From assembly GCA_016934975.1 (NCBI GenBank), contig JAFGRV010000052.1, positions 1-40,918 of the forward strand: a stretch of DNA of 40,918 bases, read 5' to 3'. The stretch comes from Spirochaetales bacterium. GTDB lineage: Bacteria > Spirochaetota > Spirochaetia > SZUA-6 > JAFGRV01. The translations under genes were made by a program, and so were the position numbers. Shown in pieces: positions 16,701-24,082 of the stretch (within the stretch, counting starts at the first letter, position 1; each line of letters starts with the position of its first letter). The notes beneath the pieces are model-generated. The model made no database searches, was not told where the DNA came from, and saw only the letters and a program-made list of their open reading frames with translations.

Positions 16701-18921
16701 TTTTATTTATAGTTATATTATTAAAGCTTTGCCCATGGGAAGTAATATAACTATCGGAAGTACCATTGAATACAACAGTACCGCTGCCCGGTGAAAAGGT
16801 CCGGATATCCCAGTCTCCTCCGATGGTTATAGTGCCGCCCCCGGTGCTGTCTATTGCTCCTGTTCCGACTACATCGCCGCCGATCGTCACATTATAGCCG
16901 TTGGTTATGAGATTTCCGTTATTGCTTACACTCCCGGATATCGTAAAGTTATCGCTTCCCAAGGTTAATGTGGCTCCGGTATCTATAGTAAGATTGTTTA
17001 TTGTTTCATGAGCGTTCGTTATTGTTGGCATAAAGTTTGGCGTCACATCTGGTATAATGACATTATCCGTATCTACATTGGGCATTTCATCATTTACCCA
17101 GTTTGTAATTTCATTCCAGACAGTACTTGTAGAACCATCCCATACATATGTCGGGGTAGATGAAAGAATCCTGATAAATTTATTATCTGTCACATTATAG
17201 GTGGCACCATTATCAAAAGATGCTTCCAGATAACCGGATGAGACCGAGTTTACCCCTGTTAAGGCAAGTCCGGAAATTTCGATGGTATCGGTAATGTTAA
17301 AAGCACCTGTGACCTGGAAAAAAGCGATTGTATTCCCTGCTTCATATTGAACCGGATCCACAGCTCCCGCGCCGGAGACTGTCGGTATCACTGCAATGGG
17401 ATTAAAAACCGCGTTTATGCTCTCCGGGATTTTAATTCTTATATCTCCGGCACTCGTGATGTCAACAGTACCTGAATCGGTAATGGTAATATCCTGGAGG
17501 GCCGAGGGATTTCCTTCGGTAAAGGTGAGATTAAAAGCAGATGAAATTACCGGGAGGAGATTGTCTACAAAAAGAATATCAACTGATTCATTCGCCGATA
17601 GTTCGGGGAGAATTGCTTCGTTTCCATCATTTCCTTCGTCTACATCTCCATTTGTCCAGACCCGTATCGTGACTAATTCGGTGCCCGGGTTGTTTTTTAT
17701 TACCCTCACTGTCCCAAGTCCGGTGCTGTCCGTCGTTACATATGTCGCTCCTGTTTCCGGGATTGGTGTTCCGTTTCGATTATTAATAACTGCTGTTCCG
17801 AGGATTTCCACGTATATCATTCTTGAATAGGGGAGGGGATTCCCGCTTGAATCAACTACCTGGAGTGTGATGGTTTCCGAGTCTGTTCCCCCTGTAATAG
17901 CTGTTCTATCGGCAGCATTTACCGCTATATGGTCTGCAGTAGCGAGGGTAAATTCATCTGCGTAAGCTCTGTAAATTTCGTTTGAAACCGAATTCGTAAA
18001 CCAGAACTCCGCGGTATTGAGCATGATCGGACCTGCGTTTCCTTCGGTTATTGTGAGTCTCCAGGTCCCGTTACGGTAATCGGTGGTGGGATTTATTGTG
18101 ATCGGTCGTGTTGCCGTTACATTATCCCCGGAGGAAGGGACCGCTTCAAAAATAGTCCGGTTTACCGCGTATGCAACAGAACTTTCCTGACCATCCATAT
18201 CAAAACTATTAAATTCAATATCATCTGTTGCATTATCCGGAACAAAAGGATACATATTCCAGAGAGTAACAGGGGGATTATTGTTTAAACAGATCATCCA
18301 GCTGTATGAAAACGCCCGTACTCCGGAAACTCCTGTGGGATTCTTTCCCAACCCATTGTCCAGGGAAACATTAAGCTTATACCCATTTATAAAAATGTTA
18401 CCCGCGTCCAATGCACATTCTGCTGCTATCTTAAAATAATATTTATTCCCGATGTGTTCTCCCTGTTGAGGCAAAACACCGGGAAAATAAACCCAATCAT
18501 CATTATTTTCCGGATTCTCTCCCTGAACAGCGACGAAGGTATTATTATAAATATATTCGGCAAGAATTGTTCCTTTCAGGTGGTTAACGGCAGGGACGGC
18601 ATAGACATCCTGTTTTGAGGCGGCATCACTCAAGGTTCCGGGGCCTCCGACGAGGGTATATGTCGTATTTATATTAAAGTTGCCTTGATCCGGTGCGCTG
18701 TTGTTTCCTTCAGGATCTTTTATGGCAAAATAAAGGGGAACCGTTATTGTATCCGGCACTTCATAAAAAACGACATTCGTAAGGTCCCGTCCCCCTAAAT
18801 TCACCCGTGAAATTACCTGAAAATAATTGTCAACACCACTGGGAATTTCACTTTGGGGGAAAATATAGCTGCTGCATATACATAAAATTAATGAATTAAT
18901 GAAGAGTACTTTTTTAAACAT
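10738..18921 (-). CDS. Giant secreted repeat protein with C-terminal FlgD-like domain
   Basis: The 2727-residue product is a probable surface or secreted adhesin-type protein. ATG 18921 is preferred over GTG 18942 because a TATAAT -10 box overlaps the latter. Residues 1-24 form a signal peptide (cut near FPQS). About 325-455 resemble a Big-1/invasin Ig domain (ITLQVVDSSGNPLPYSRM, TTDSTGLGTVRVI). About 590-2200 are Asn/Gly/Thr-rich short-strand repeats of the beta-helix type, with large duplicated modules. About 2235-2630 hold Ig-like segments (VCFSEPIHSPGGGEI). The last 93 residues are a FlgD/sorting-type Ig domain: KVTITVFDLAGDIIDILYKG, SIDWNGRN, GIYFIKIVAPG. In Bacteroidota similar tails direct type IX secretion; in spirochaetes their role is unclear. 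No catalytic motif is seen. It stands alone on its strand. Confidence 0.85.
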   Translation of the reverse strand: MFKKVLFINSLILCICSSYIFPQSEIPSGVDNYFQVISRVNLGGRDLTNVVFYEVPDTITVPLYFAIKDPEGNNSAPDQGNFNINTTYTLVGGPGTLSDAASKQDVYAVPAVNHLKGTILAEYIYNNTFVAVQGENPENNDDWVYFPGVLPQQGEHIGNKYYFKIAAECALDAGNIFINGYKLNVSLDNGLGKNPTGVSGVRAFSYSWMICLNNNPPVTLWNMYPFVPDNATDDIEFNSFDMDGQESSVAYAVNRTIFEAVPSSGDNVTATRPITINPTTDYRNGTWRLTITEGNAGPIMLNTAEFWFTNSVSNEIYRAYADEFTLATADHIAVNAADRTAITGGTDSETITLQVVDSSGNPLPYSRMIYVEILGTAVINNRNGTPIPETGATYVTTDSTGLGTVRVIKNNPGTELVTIRVWTNGDVDEGNDGNEAILPELSANESVDILFVDNLLPVISSAFNLTFTEGNPSALQDITITDSGTVDITSAGDIRIKIPESINAVFNPIAVIPTVSGAGAVDPVQYEAGNTIAFFQVTGAFNITDTIEISGLALTGVNSVSSGYLEASFDNGATYNVTDNKFIRILSSTPTYVWDGSTSTVWNEITNWVNDEMPNVDTDNVIIPDVTPNFMPTITNAHETINNLTIDTGATLTLGSDNFTISGSVSNNGNLITNGYNVTIGGDVVGTGAIDSTGGGTITIGGDWDIRTFSPGSGTVVFNGTSDSYITSHGQSFNNITINKTGATATLGDAININGNIVITAGTFDVSPDNYPVTIAGDWNSTGTFEPRNGTIYFNGTSTLQSAETFYNCTINDTGSLRLNGNDLTVSNLFDIIGSGILYRTGNETAPTDINSGTVIYQGAAGGQIQDYAGSPGNDYNNLEIGGPGIFTIVPGSELTIAHILSVSAGTLSATGAANIRAQGDVTFSGTGSFTKGTGIFYFDGGSGKILLANNQDLGNVTIANTPGNGVTLQDNAGTDLFTLAGANAACTIDTNCSITTSNDTVTVTGGTLSLNDNATITTGTGNISSTGTINNNGAFSCNGFSSTGIFNNTGDNTITAGGNVILSGSFTGIPAHNNVITMTGNGTAINAGYTIDNLIADVSGAGGTISITANDLTLAGYLTIAADTSFNIDSQILSLAGNLTCAGDLNATLDGSINAGANVNFNGGSYQNGAGIFHLMGGTGQTIFPPADNLGAVEINTDNTVVTLSAGLICTTLTLSLNTELITGNNNLVVNGNLTCEGTITPAAGTITARGNVDFTNGSFQKGSGIFTFEGGTTKNFYGNGQDFGRVTIANTLNNVTIIQTDTTMDTLAIQGGNARVEINRAIQSVGLTINDGGNINNSGTLGITGGGMNNATIRSSGPGTFSYTGNGIDFNGNDLHLGGLNTYDPGVILGAQEGIIIDASSTFNNQITLNDPTAEFTVSAGQIAATTDDDITVINGTVTLQAGSTLNIGTGDLSCAGTISSQGNIVCYDVTFTGTFDNPGINTIEANGNVSLSGTFQGTPANNTLTMLRSGTTLDAAYQIGNLRLPTSVAGTITIANNDLDCAGTVTIEANATLDLDAHDLTTRGTLICQGTLDADQDETLNARGNVSFVNGNFMRGIPTTGIFLFQGANTKNLYPFNQYLGPVTLEPTVNNNVTMYQDATMDTLTIGTNAIFSLSGSSESVTLTINDGCMVNNSGSFRILNDINMLYLYSTPGGTFDFTGNDINYNGNRINLGMLASYEPEINLGADEEIFIDAPCHFDNNIFINGNNALFTINAAQVLTTADNTITITNGSLTLHDNAILDTGTGALSNGDTINNNGSIICGNFSSTATYTNSGDNSIQAHGDVIIDGLFSAPLTDNTLILSGNPGTIDAVPQIGHLEVNAPGGTVGIINHDLSLAGSLLVTDTTLFDMTNQDLLVTGTATIHGTLDFSNNGIQLNLMNQLLCDGIINATGSGNINAYGNINLTGGTFNAGSGTLFLTGGGLQEITSDTQNPGSIHITTDNTEIRLLDNLTCDSLTIDLNTFLDINGNSLNLSAANFANNGILYRTGAGGESAPPDNDSGVVAYRGAAGGTIQQYGGVDDYYILNILGSGTFSLTGTTQVTLDLEITGGTFSLGGHTLSIERNFSHDSMTSTFSHSNGEVLFINNTIESAVTGDNEFFNFTCNTPGKIIRFVTNQRQTIVPGGTFFIHGTEGNEIRLLETIDIEDNNRWIMDARVGCTINIQHVIVEDSFANPEPIIVPDFVLILNCVNWVRYAFVEESWTEDTDSNGKIDRIGVEVMNNLSLNDNFTNLIIRIPGYELTDNPFTTGDNPVDEYDDIFYIRIVEKSELDTGATPVWWIESTNHSLMDNLTETRIVSSIPEADGGEIADDRAIPLIGYTLSIADKDEIFVCFSEPIHSPGGGEITVLDFPGYSGSASISEINRITTQGSGTKEVLLLLSANVTADEIVNEAFITTTVLEDKAGLALVSQSHRVTDIGLGLTHYGIIEPIWAQDETVSVPDNDGIGYISLFDDTEWLQDQNITLQTRIHDDLPGAGIDISLYFDINVPENSLNNNLWLPPFDTSEYNGIVPIGNESARELSVLPENIVSDQLRNFIIPHDDSEIKNDARVEFLLEIPLIQLYCARVSNPDSAQWYRTICPWAFRIHDIISQKSNVTILNNVINPTRGERTHLHYILPKAGKVTITVFDLAGDIIDILYKGRQSKGEYSIDWNGRNRGARIVARGIYFIKIVAPGIEEIRKVLIVK
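13015..16135 (-). repeat. Tandem long modules within the giant protein
   Basis: A module opening with (G)xGIFxFxGGxxK is seen at protein residues about 930 (TGIFYFDGGSGK), 1164 (AGIFHLMGGTGQ), 1259 (SGIFTFEGGTTK), 1594 (TGIFLFQGANTK) and 1950 (SGTLFLTGGGLQ). A second marker, of the form NT-G-NTI-A-GNV-LSGSF, occurs three times (DNTITAGGNVILSGSF; INTIEANGNVSLSGTF; DNSIQAHGDVIIDGLF). The copies are diverged at protein level, so this is old internal duplication rather than recent repeats. Confidence 0.7.
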
Positions 18922-18942
18922 ATTATTTATAATATAGCGCAC

Positions 18943-18948
18943 ATTATA
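18943..18948 (-). promoter_or_regulatory. -10 box upstream of the giant gene
   Basis: On the minus strand TATAAT lies 21 nt before the ATG at 18921 and overlaps the alternative GTG start region. No convincing -35 is seen at 16-18 bp. Confidence 0.35.
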
Positions 18949-19010
18949 GAAAAATTACAGCTCTTTAGCCGAGATTCATTTTTTTATACTGTTTTTACGT
19001 CTCTATCGTG

Positions 19011-19039
19011 TTGATTTTTATGATCCGGGATAGTATCCT
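19011..19039 (+). promoter_or_regulatory. Candidate promoter of the SDR-ThuA pair
   Basis: TTGATT (19011-19016), a 17-bp spacer and TATCCT (19034-19039) are present. The transcript would start near 19046, which excludes the in-frame start at 19008. Confidence 0.4.
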
Positions 19040-19091
19040 TTCCATAATATTTATTATTGAAGGCGGAGCGGAATGTTTGATCGGGGAATTT

Positions 19092-19802
19092 ATGAATTCT
19101 AATTCAATGACAATACTCATAACAGGTTCGGCGAAGGGTTTGGGATTTAACCTGACGAAATTCTTTTTGGAAAAAGGTCATACTGTTCTCTCCCTTATAA
19201 AATCCGGGAATAAGAATCTTTCGGATTTACAACAAAAATATAAGAATCAGCATTTTATCTTTATCTGTGATGTGGGAAATGAACAAACTATAATTGATGC
19301 ATATGAAATAATACGGGAAAAAATAACATCAATAGATATTCTCATCAATAATGCGGCTGTTCATCTTGAAAGCCATAGACCTGATCTTCCTGAAATCGAT
19401 TTTTCCGTGTATATTCCGACTTTTACCGTGAATGCGCTTGGTCCATTAATGGTCGTAACCTCATTTTTACCGCTGGTACGCGCCGGTACGGGGAAATTAA
19501 TTGTAAATATATCCTCCGAAGCAGGATCAATCGGTAATTCAACCAGAAAATCGGAGTTTTCATATTGTATGTCCAAAGCGGCATTAAACATGGCATCGAA
19601 AATACTACAGAACAGAGTGGCAAAAGAAGGAATAAAGGTCCTGGCAATCCATCCGGGATGGTTTTCTTCCGATATGGGGGGACCCCTCGCCCCGATATCT
19701 CCGCGGGCAGCGGCAGGTAATGTGGGAAGCATTATTTTAAAAAAATGGTCTTTAAAAGATCCGGTCTATATTGATGCGGATGGAAGGAAAATAGCATGGT
19801 AG
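19092..19802 (+). CDS. Short-chain dehydrogenase/reductase
   Basis: This is a classical SDR, an NAD(P)-dependent oxidoreductase of unknown substrate. The nucleotide loop is TGSAKGLGF, followed by the NNAA motif. The catalytic triad is Ser in NISSEAGSIG and Tyr-Lys in YCMSK. HPGWFSSDMGG follows, as in carbonyl-reductase-like SDRs. At 236 residues it is a normal length. The start is uncertain: ATG 19092 has GGGGAA close by, while TTG 19077 has GGAG at a better distance. A nine-codon frame opening at ATG 19073 overlaps the start. The stop overlaps the next ATG by 7 nt, so it is coupled to the ThuA-like gene. That pairing suggests a role in sugar or polyol oxidation (inference). Confidence 0.87.
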   Translation: MNSNSMTILITGSAKGLGFNLTKFFLEKGHTVLSLIKSGNKNLSDLQQKYKNQHFIFICDVGNEQTIIDAYEIIREKITSIDILINNAAVHLESHRPDLPEIDFSVYIPTFTVNALGPLMVVTSFLPLVRAGTGKLIVNISSEAGSIGNSTRKSEFSYCMSKAALNMASKILQNRVAKEGIKVLAIHPGWFSSDMGGPLAPISPRAAAGNVGSIILKKWSLKDPVYIDADGRKIAW

Positions 19803-20449
19803 GATTAAAAATACTTGTTGTCGGCGGTGATGATGAAGGATATCATGACTTTACGGTCATCGGGAAAGTTTTTTATTCTTTTTTAACCGGGGCCGGTTTT
19901 CACGTCGATCTCACCGGGGATTGTTCCTGTTTTCATCCGGAGCGTTTAAAGGAATATGATGTTGTTGTTTGTTATATGAGTCGAAAAGAGGTGCCTGAAC
20001 ACCTTGAGAAGGGATTACTGGGAAGTATTATCGGATCCCCCTGGGGAGCCACCGGAAAGCCGAAAGGTTTTATCGGGATTCATACCGGGGGTTATTCTTT
20101 CCCGGGATCTGCGGCATACCATAACATGGTCGGTGCCCGTTTTCTTGCTCATCCGGAAATGGGAGAAGAATTACTTATTAAGGTAACGGATCCTGATCAT
20201 CCTGTTATGAAGGGTATTTCCTCTTTCACCATTGTGGATGAACTCTACCTTATGGAAGTATATCCTCCTTTTCATGTTCTTCTCTCGTGCCATTACCGCG
20301 GCTTTGAGCGGCCAATAGCCTGGGTAAAACCCTATGGCCTGGGGCGTGTTTTTTATACGAGTCTGGGTCATGGTCAGGAACAAGTCCGGAATGAGTCTTT
20401 TGTAAAAATGATTGTTAATGCAGTAAAATGGTCGGTGGAAACAGAGTGA
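19796..20449 (+). CDS. ThuA-like domain protein
   Basis: The 217-residue protein has a class-I glutamine-amidotransferase-like fold of the ThuA family. It begins KILVVGGDDEGYHDFTVIG, then has YDVVVCYMSRKEVPEHLE, the family's GFIGIHTGGYSFPGS loop, the DPDHPVMKGISSFTIVDELY segment and a final GLGRVFYTSLGHG. ThuA proteins are linked to trehalose and other disaccharide oxidation; the reaction is not well defined. No signal peptide is present. The ATG overlaps the SDR stop (ATGGTAG), so expression is coupled. It converges on the LacI/HD-GYP gene with only 14 bp between stops and no visible terminator. Confidence 0.88.
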   Translation: MVGLKILVVGGDDEGYHDFTVIGKVFYSFLTGAGFHVDLTGDCSCFHPERLKEYDVVVCYMSRKEVPEHLEKGLLGSIIGSPWGATGKPKGFIGIHTGGYSFPGSAAYHNMVGARFLAHPEMGEELLIKVTDPDHPVMKGISSFTIVDELYLMEVYPPFHVLLSCHYRGFERPIAWVKPYGLGRVFYTSLGHGQEQVRNESFVKMIVNAVKWSVETE

Positions 20450-20463
20450 CAAAGCCTTAGTCT

Positions 20464-22833
20464 TTAAGGATATTCCTGAGGTCCGGTTTTAAACTGATAG
20501 TTATCTTCCCTGAAAATTGAAAGACACGCATCCACAACATCCGGATCATACCGGGTCCCTCTATAGTGTGATATTTCATTGATGGCAACATCAAGTCCGA
20601 GAGCCGCTCGATATGGTCTCATTGATGTGATCGCTTCGACGACATCGGCGACAATTAATATCCGTGCTTCAACGAGAATCTGGTCTTGCTTAAGATTATG
20701 AGGATACCCGGTTCCGTCGCACCGTTCGTGATGCTGAAGCACAATATTCGCGATAGGCCAGGGAAAATCAATTTTCTTTAAAATATTATATCCTGCCTCG
20801 GGATGATGTTTAATGAGATTAAATTCTATATCAAGGAGTTTACCCGGTTTATTCAGGATTTCCGCGGGAATAAATATTTTGCCGATATCATGAACAATCC
20901 CTCCCATCGTGACACCTTCTACCGTATCCGGTGAAAGCTTTAATTTCTCGGCAATTCTCCTGGAAAGATCCGCGACCCGGCGCTGATGTCCGGCGGTATA
21001 CGGGTCCCTGATCTCTACGGCTATGGCGAGTGTCCTGATGACACCGCTCATGGTTGCGCGCAGTTTTGAGATCATTGCAATAAGCTCATTACGTTGTTCC
21101 TCTATATGAGAAATGAGATATGACCCATGAATGACATTACTGATAATTCTCCGTAAACTTCCGTAAATACTATTTAAATTACCTGTCATATCAAAAAGGA
21201 CGTAACCCACATGATGTGCCGCGTAGTTAAGAGATTCTACTATCCACGAGAATCTTTCCTCATTCGGATAAAAATCATTTGGAAGTATCTGGGTTGAATT
21301 GAAAATCAATCCGTCTTCCGGCAGAGAGTAACGGGCATTATTGTGAAATGCCAGGACAAGACGGGATTTGTTTTTTTTCTTTTCTGCAGTCGTTTCATAA
21401 AAGGCCATATAAGCTGTCCTGATCCCAAGGATTACCAATTTATCATAAAGAATATCCAATATTTCCGGCATTGATAAATTTATATGAAGTTCATCCCGGA
21501 ACACATTCATCATCCAGGTTTCCTTTTGAGATTGATAATTCTGGATTTGTATTGTGTGAATAATTTTATCTTTAAGAATATCTTCCGCCCGGTAATGTAA
21601 TTCTCTGTAAAAAGGGAAGATTTTATTGGAAGCAGTATGCATGGAGAAGAGAGATTCGACGATATCCCGTAATAACATCGCATCTTTTTCTATATGAAAT
21701 ATCTCGTCTAAAAAAGATTTCCATATATTCAGAAAAAGATTAAGTTGATGTTTGCTCCCGGAATCTATGTAGTTCTTCACAAGTGCTTCTGTCAGATCGG
21801 TTTCATTCATCCACTCGGTATTGTAATAGATATTCGACACAATAAGAGCGATTCTATTGGTAATTTCTACCGACTTTACTGGAAGAAGGTGATTATTATC
21901 AATCTCATCCCGGATTGATTTGAGATAAAAATCCGGGGATGTAGAATTTTCAGACCGATTACAGCCGCAGGATTCCCGTATTATTATTACGGATGAAAGT
22001 TCTCTGTAAAGCGGGGTTTCTTTATTATCAAGAAGACTTAAAAGCATTTCCACCGCTGTCCACCCTTCTCTATGGAGCGGTTGCCGGACAGTTGAGAGGG
22101 GAGGTGATACGGTCGTGCTTTTTGTCACATCATCAAAGCCAATAACAGCTATTTGCCCGGGAACATCAATGCCCCGGATACTCAATTCATTCAGAGCGCC
22201 GATGGCCATTTCATCATTAGAAGCGACAATGACATCAACATTCTCGTTTAATTCATCTAAAATAGTGGTGACGGCTTTTTTCCCGGAGTCTCCTAAATAA
22301 TCACCTTCAAAGATCAAATCGGGATTCACCGGGATTGAAAATTCCTCCAAAACATCACAAAAGCTTTTGTACCGGATACTTGCTTCGATTGAGCCTTGAA
22401 GTCCCTTGATAAATGCGAATTTTTTATAATCATGGACCTTGATGAGATGATACATCATCTCTTTCATGCCGGATGATGAATCGATGACAAGAGAATGAAT
22501 ATTTTTGTGAGAACGGCCGACACTGACAATCGGAAGGGGATGAAATTTCCGGGCGAAGGTGTTCAGCATCTCCTGATCAAGAAGGTGAGCGATTGAATCG
22601 GATAAAATAATCACTCCATCGATTCGTATGCCTGTCACCAAATCATAGATAATATTACGTTCCTGATCAAAATTAATCATACTTTCTACAATTCCTCCTT
22701 CAAAACAGAGGAGGTTTGCATCATGCCTTTGGGCGCAATCTGCTATGCCTTGTAAAATATTGAATTGATATTGGCTGTCCGAGTAATCTATAAGAAATCC
22801 AATTGTCCATCGATTATTTCTTTTCGTTATCAT
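20464..22833 (-). CDS. LacI-type sensor fused to HD-GYP phosphodiesterase
   Basis: The protein probably senses a sugar-like ligand in the cytoplasm and breaks down c-di-GMP. Residues about 8-285 are a periplasmic-binding-like LacI/GalR ligand domain (WTIGFLIDYSDSQYQFNILQ, VIVASNDEMAIGALNEL, IAVIGFDDV, LSTVRQPL) but lack the LacI helix-turn-helix. RESCGC follows near 284. About 300-590 are a helical and GAF-like middle region, shared with the protein at 29760-32249. About 600-770 are the HD-GYP domain: AGHQRRVADLS, VHDIGKIFIP near 647, HHPEAGYNIL, and HHERCDGTGYP near 698. All metal ligands and the GYP motif are intact. ATG 22833 has AAAGGTG upstream; GTG 22839 is the less likely start. A TATAAT -10 box lies at 22850-22855. 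Confidence 0.9.
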   Translation of the reverse strand: MITKRNNRWTIGFLIDYSDSQYQFNILQGIADCAQRHDANLLCFEGGIVESMINFDQERNIIYDLVTGIRIDGVIILSDSIAHLLDQEMLNTFARKFHPLPIVSVGRSHKNIHSLVIDSSSGMKEMMYHLIKVHDYKKFAFIKGLQGSIEASIRYKSFCDVLEEFSIPVNPDLIFEGDYLGDSGKKAVTTILDELNENVDVIVASNDEMAIGALNELSIRGIDVPGQIAVIGFDDVTKSTTVSPPLSTVRQPLHREGWTAVEMLLSLLDNKETPLYRELSSVIIIRESCGCNRSENSTSPDFYLKSIRDEIDNNHLLPVKSVEITNRIALIVSNIYYNTEWMNETDLTEALVKNYIDSGSKHQLNLFLNIWKSFLDEIFHIEKDAMLLRDIVESLFSMHTASNKIFPFYRELHYRAEDILKDKIIHTIQIQNYQSQKETWMMNVFRDELHINLSMPEILDILYDKLVILGIRTAYMAFYETTAEKKKNKSRLVLAFHNNARYSLPEDGLIFNSTQILPNDFYPNEERFSWIVESLNYAAHHVGYVLFDMTGNLNSIYGSLRRIISNVIHGSYLISHIEEQRNELIAMISKLRATMSGVIRTLAIAVEIRDPYTAGHQRRVADLSRRIAEKLKLSPDTVEGVTMGGIVHDIGKIFIPAEILNKPGKLLDIEFNLIKHHPEAGYNILKKIDFPWPIANIVLQHHERCDGTGYPHNLKQDQILVEARILIVADVVEAITSMRPYRAALGLDVAINEISHYRGTRYDPDVVDACLSIFREDNYQFKTGPQEYP

Positions 22834-23049
22834 TTTCACCTTTGATTAGATTATAATGATTCGTTTTGTTTTTTCCCGCATTATTTTATAGTTACCGATA
22901 AAAAAATGTATTTGGAATGTAATTCCCGGGGTAACTATCATTACCCGGCACCGAACACTTCTATAAAAGAAACATTAAAAAGCGGCTGAAATATTTTTAA
23001 TTCCGGAACATATTTCGTATGGGTTCCGATTGCCTGATTTTTTTGATTG

Positions 23050-23883
23050 TCATGTACCCTCCGTTTCCGTCTGATGTTTATGATCACCCTCACGTCTGCT
23101 CCCTTTTCGTCTGTCGAATCTTCTCCTGTCGGATTGTCTGCGGTCAAATTGACGTCGTATCTGTTTTCTTTTTTCTGTTCCTGATTCTTCATCCTTTGAT
23201 TTATTTTTTTCCGATTCAAGGTATGCTTTAAATTCTTTTGTAAGAATATCCCTGTGTTTCCATACATAATGGCATATGTCTGCGCCATGCCCGATTGTAT
23301 TGTTCCAGGATCCGTTTCTATCAAAATAATATTCTTTAAAGACCGTTCCGTGGAATGTCTGATCATAATCGCAGATTAAAGCCGTTAATTCCGGGGTTTT
23401 TGCCGCTGTAAAAACATCATGAAATATGCACCTCTTTACAGTATAATGTATCCGTTCATTACTGATGTAAACATCTTCTATTTCATTATACACACCGAAA
23501 CCTTCGGTAATGAGTACCGATCTGTATCGTATCCACCGCTGGAAGGGATCGGAAATCTCGAAAAATAAATGCTTCTTTGCCATCGAATAATCCATAGTAT
23601 AGGAAAGTTTCATGACAATTTCTTTCATGATCCGAAAAGCCTTCTCGTTATCCGCTTTTCTTTTTAGGGTGATATAAATACCTGCAAGAATGAAAATGGA
23701 TTTGGCATATTTTGATCCTGTACTTGATTTATCCGCCCATTTACTTTTTTTAAATAAATTATTTGCCGTTATAAAAGACTTAAGAATAAGCAAAAGCCAG
23801 GAAGCCTTTATATTTTTTTTCAGGATTTGTCTTATGTCCAGAATGGATAATAAAACTGTTACATTCGATTCTACATCAGCCAT
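23050..23883 (-). CDS. ATC-hydrolase-like protein with Arg/Asp-repeat tail
   Basis: The middle of this 277-residue protein resembles the L-2-amino-thiazoline-4-carboxylate hydrolase family (Pfam ATC_hydrolase), a small ring-opening amidohydrolase group. Supporting motifs are IHYTVKRCIFHDVF, PELTALICDYDQTFHG, the YYFDRNGSWNNTIGHG stretch and ADICHYVW. Family members have unknown substrates in most species. The C-terminal 45 residues are a charged repeat of the type RRQFDRRQSDRRRFDRRKG, disordered and perhaps nucleic-acid- or membrane-binding. The ATG at 23883 has no ribosome site and lies 6 nt after a -10 box, so the mRNA is probably leaderless. An overlapping frame at 22941-23366 was judged a shadow. 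Confidence 0.72.
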   Translation of the reverse strand: MADVESNVTVLLSILDIRQILKKNIKASWLLLILKSFITANNLFKKSKWADKSSTGSKYAKSIFILAGIYITLKRKADNEKAFRIMKEIVMKLSYTMDYSMAKKHLFFEISDPFQRWIRYRSVLITEGFGVYNEIEDVYISNERIHYTVKRCIFHDVFTAAKTPELTALICDYDQTFHGTVFKEYYFDRNGSWNNTIGHGADICHYVWKHRDILTKEFKAYLESEKNKSKDEESGTEKRKQIRRQFDRRQSDRRRFDRRKGSRREGDHKHQTETEGT

Positions 23884-23889
23884 AAAAAC

Positions 23890-23918
23890 AGTTTAGTTTA
23901 ACAGGATTATCCTGTCAA
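23890..23918 (-). promoter_or_regulatory. Promoter with operator-like palindrome for the ATC-hydrolase-like gene
   Basis: On the minus strand TTGACA (23913-23918), 17 bp and TAAACT (23890-23895) form a good promoter. A perfect palindrome ACAGGAT-T-ATCCTGT (23901-23915) fills most of the spacer and would block RNA polymerase if bound by a repressor. The start site falls at or next to the ATG (23883). Confidence 0.65.
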
Positions 23919-24082
23919 ACAATTTTTATTTCCGGGGGAATTATATCACCCCCCCCATAAAACTTGAGTATATACATTCACGGGTTAATATTATATATTA
24001 TCCTTAAGATTTTAGATTACGGTGTGAAGGAAACTAAAAAATTAAAAATTATAGAGTATAATAACTGATAAGGAGTTTTCGC

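Noticed and set aside
22925-22948. CCCGGGGTAA / TTACCCGG hairpin after the ATC-hydrolase-like gene
   Set aside because: The arms need a bulge and there is no T-run; it is too weak to call a terminator or operator.
22941-23366. 141-residue minus-strand frame overlapping the ATC-hydrolase-like gene
   Set aside because: It overlaps a recognisable protein in another frame, shows no domain and has no promoter or ribosome site of its own.
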